Positions 5,158 to 5,842 of a DNA stretch of 5,842 bases are shown here, piece by piece (the stretch's first letter is position 1; every line of letters begins with the position of its first letter). Location of the stretch: NCBI GenBank assembly GCA_934183135.1, contig CAKPRX010000109.1:1-5842 (forward strand). Reading direction: 5' to 3'. Source of the stretch: an uncultured Prevotella sp. Its GTDB lineage: Bacteria; Bacteroidota; Bacteroidia; Bacteroidales; Bacteroidaceae. Position numbers and translations under genes: made by a program. The notes under the pieces are model-generated. The model was not told the DNA's origin and searched no databases. It saw only the letters and a list, made by a program, of their open reading frames with translations.

Positions 5158-5842
5158 ATGAAAGCACGTACCGTCATTGTACTCGGACTGGCAGCCCTTT
5201 TCTGGACGCCAGACGCCTCGGCGCAGTTTCTGAAGAACGCGCTGAAGAAAGCAGCCACCAAGGTAGGGCAGCAGGTCAAGCAGGAAGTAACCCAGAAAGT
5301 AGGGGGAAAGACAGAAACCACACAGCCGACCACCAAGAAGGCCACCAAGAAAGGCAGCACCGCCCGGCAGACAGCATCCAACGCCACCTCGGCCTGTTGG
5401 CCGGCCAACCACACCGCCCTGTTTGCCCCCATAGGGCCCGCGATAGACCCCAAGTGTGGCACCAAGACCGTAAAAGCGACAAAGCCCCCGAAAGAAGATG
5501 CCAAGCAGCCCGACTGGAACGATGCGCGCGTCTATGCCGACGAGCTTGACAACCAGAGCCTGGTCGAAGAGTATGTGCTGCTCAACGAGTGCATGGAGTC
5601 CAAATACATCAGACCGACAAGCCCGGCAGCAGTCAGGCTGAACAGCGTACTGGACGAACTGGCGGCCCGCATGGAGATACTGAACAAGATAGTAGAGGCA
5701 TACAACGAAGCCGAAGACCATGCTAAGGATGGCGAGGATGGGTTTGCCGACTTGCAGAGAAAGCGGATGGCAGGATTCCTGCAAAAGCGCGCCTACCACA
5801 CGCTGGTGCGTTCGTCGATAGCGCCGTTCTTTACATTCCAGA
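5158..5842 (+). CDS. Secreted protein of unknown function, 3' end missing
   Basis: The frame is open from ATG 5158 to the window edge (228 residues). Residues 1-22 form a signal peptide (basic MKAR, hydrophobic VIVLGLAALFW, then ASA before Gln23). Residues 23-50 are an amphipathic Lys/Gln-rich helix. Residues 51-79 are a low-complexity Thr/Lys/Ala linker. Residues 80-101 form a segment bounded by Cys80 and Cys100 (CWPANHTALFAP...DPKCG), able to form a disulfide. A charged linker and a mainly helical region (about 120-228, e.g. LNSVLDELAARMEILNKIVEAY) follow. I recognise no enzymatic motif; secreted proteins of this build, with a short exported helix then Lys-rich linker, occur in Bacteroidales. 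The start is supported by the signal peptide and by the promoter at 5097. Ile codons are ATA in 5 of 7 cases, matching the other genes. It is transcribed away from the cutC operon, so no functional tie is implied. Confidence 0.82.
   Translation, partial: MKARTVIVLGLAALFWTPDASAQFLKNALKKAATKVGQQVKQEVTQKVGGKTETTQPTTKKATKKGSTARQTASNATSACWPANHTALFAPIGPAIDPKCGTKTVKATKPPKEDAKQPDWNDARVYADELDNQSLVEEYVLLNECMESKYIRPTSPAAVRLNSVLDELAARMEILNKIVEAYNEAEDHAKDGEDGFADLQRKRMAGFLQKRAYHTLVRSSIAPFFTFQ

Noticed and set aside
5140..5799. Minus-strand open frame of 219 codons antisense to the rightward gene
   Set aside because: The plus strand has an exact -7 element, a convincing signal peptide and matching codon use. 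The antisense frame starts without a promoter and reads as Cys/Gly/Leu-rich sequence, as expected of a shadow in GC-rich DNA.

Overview
The window looks like chromosomal DNA of a GC-rich member of the Bacteroidota, most likely order Bacteroidales (Prevotella-like or a relative; genus not resolvable by eye). Three things point there. Sites upstream of the genes match the Bacteroidota -7 promoter element TAnnTTTG (TATCTTTG at 5097-5104, TATCTTTA before cutC). Gene starts lack Shine-Dalgarno sequences and sit in A-rich leaders. The large secreted protein is a transglutaminase-like type that I associate with this phylum. Coding regions are GC-rich, while the intergenic region is strongly AT-rich. 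Despite the GC-rich genes, isoleucine is mostly written ATA.

Positions 4464 down to 1 hold a three-gene minus-strand operon in the order cutC, a large exported transglutaminase-fold protein, and a UPF0597/L-cysteine desulfidase (CyuA-like) protein cut off by the left edge. cutC and the transglutaminase gene overlap by four bases (ATGA). The transglutaminase and cyuA-like genes are 18 bases apart. A promoter with both -33 and -7 elements sits at 4534-4565, followed by a leader that can fold in two mutually exclusive ways.

Positions 4465-5157 are a 693-base divergent intergenic region. It holds the cutC promoter and leader, an A-rich repeat, a possible small gene (63 aa, minus strand) with an internal 21-bp duplication and a perfect inverted repeat, an AT-rich tract, a bidirectional terminator-like hairpin, and a promoter for the rightward gene.

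From 5158 to the right edge a plus-strand gene encodes a secreted protein of unknown function. It has a signal peptide, a Lys/Thr-rich linker, a two-cysteine segment and a helical C-terminal part, and it runs off the window.

No shared pathway is established for the operon. CutC and the desulfidase are cytoplasmic and the transglutaminase-fold protein is exported. A link between copper and thiol/sulfide handling is conceivable but only a hypothesis. The most interesting items are the tandem transglutaminase folds with altered catalytic residues, the two-state cutC leader, the unrecognised small ORF and the unknown secreted protein. I found no RNA gene, CRISPR array, insertion sequence or phage feature.
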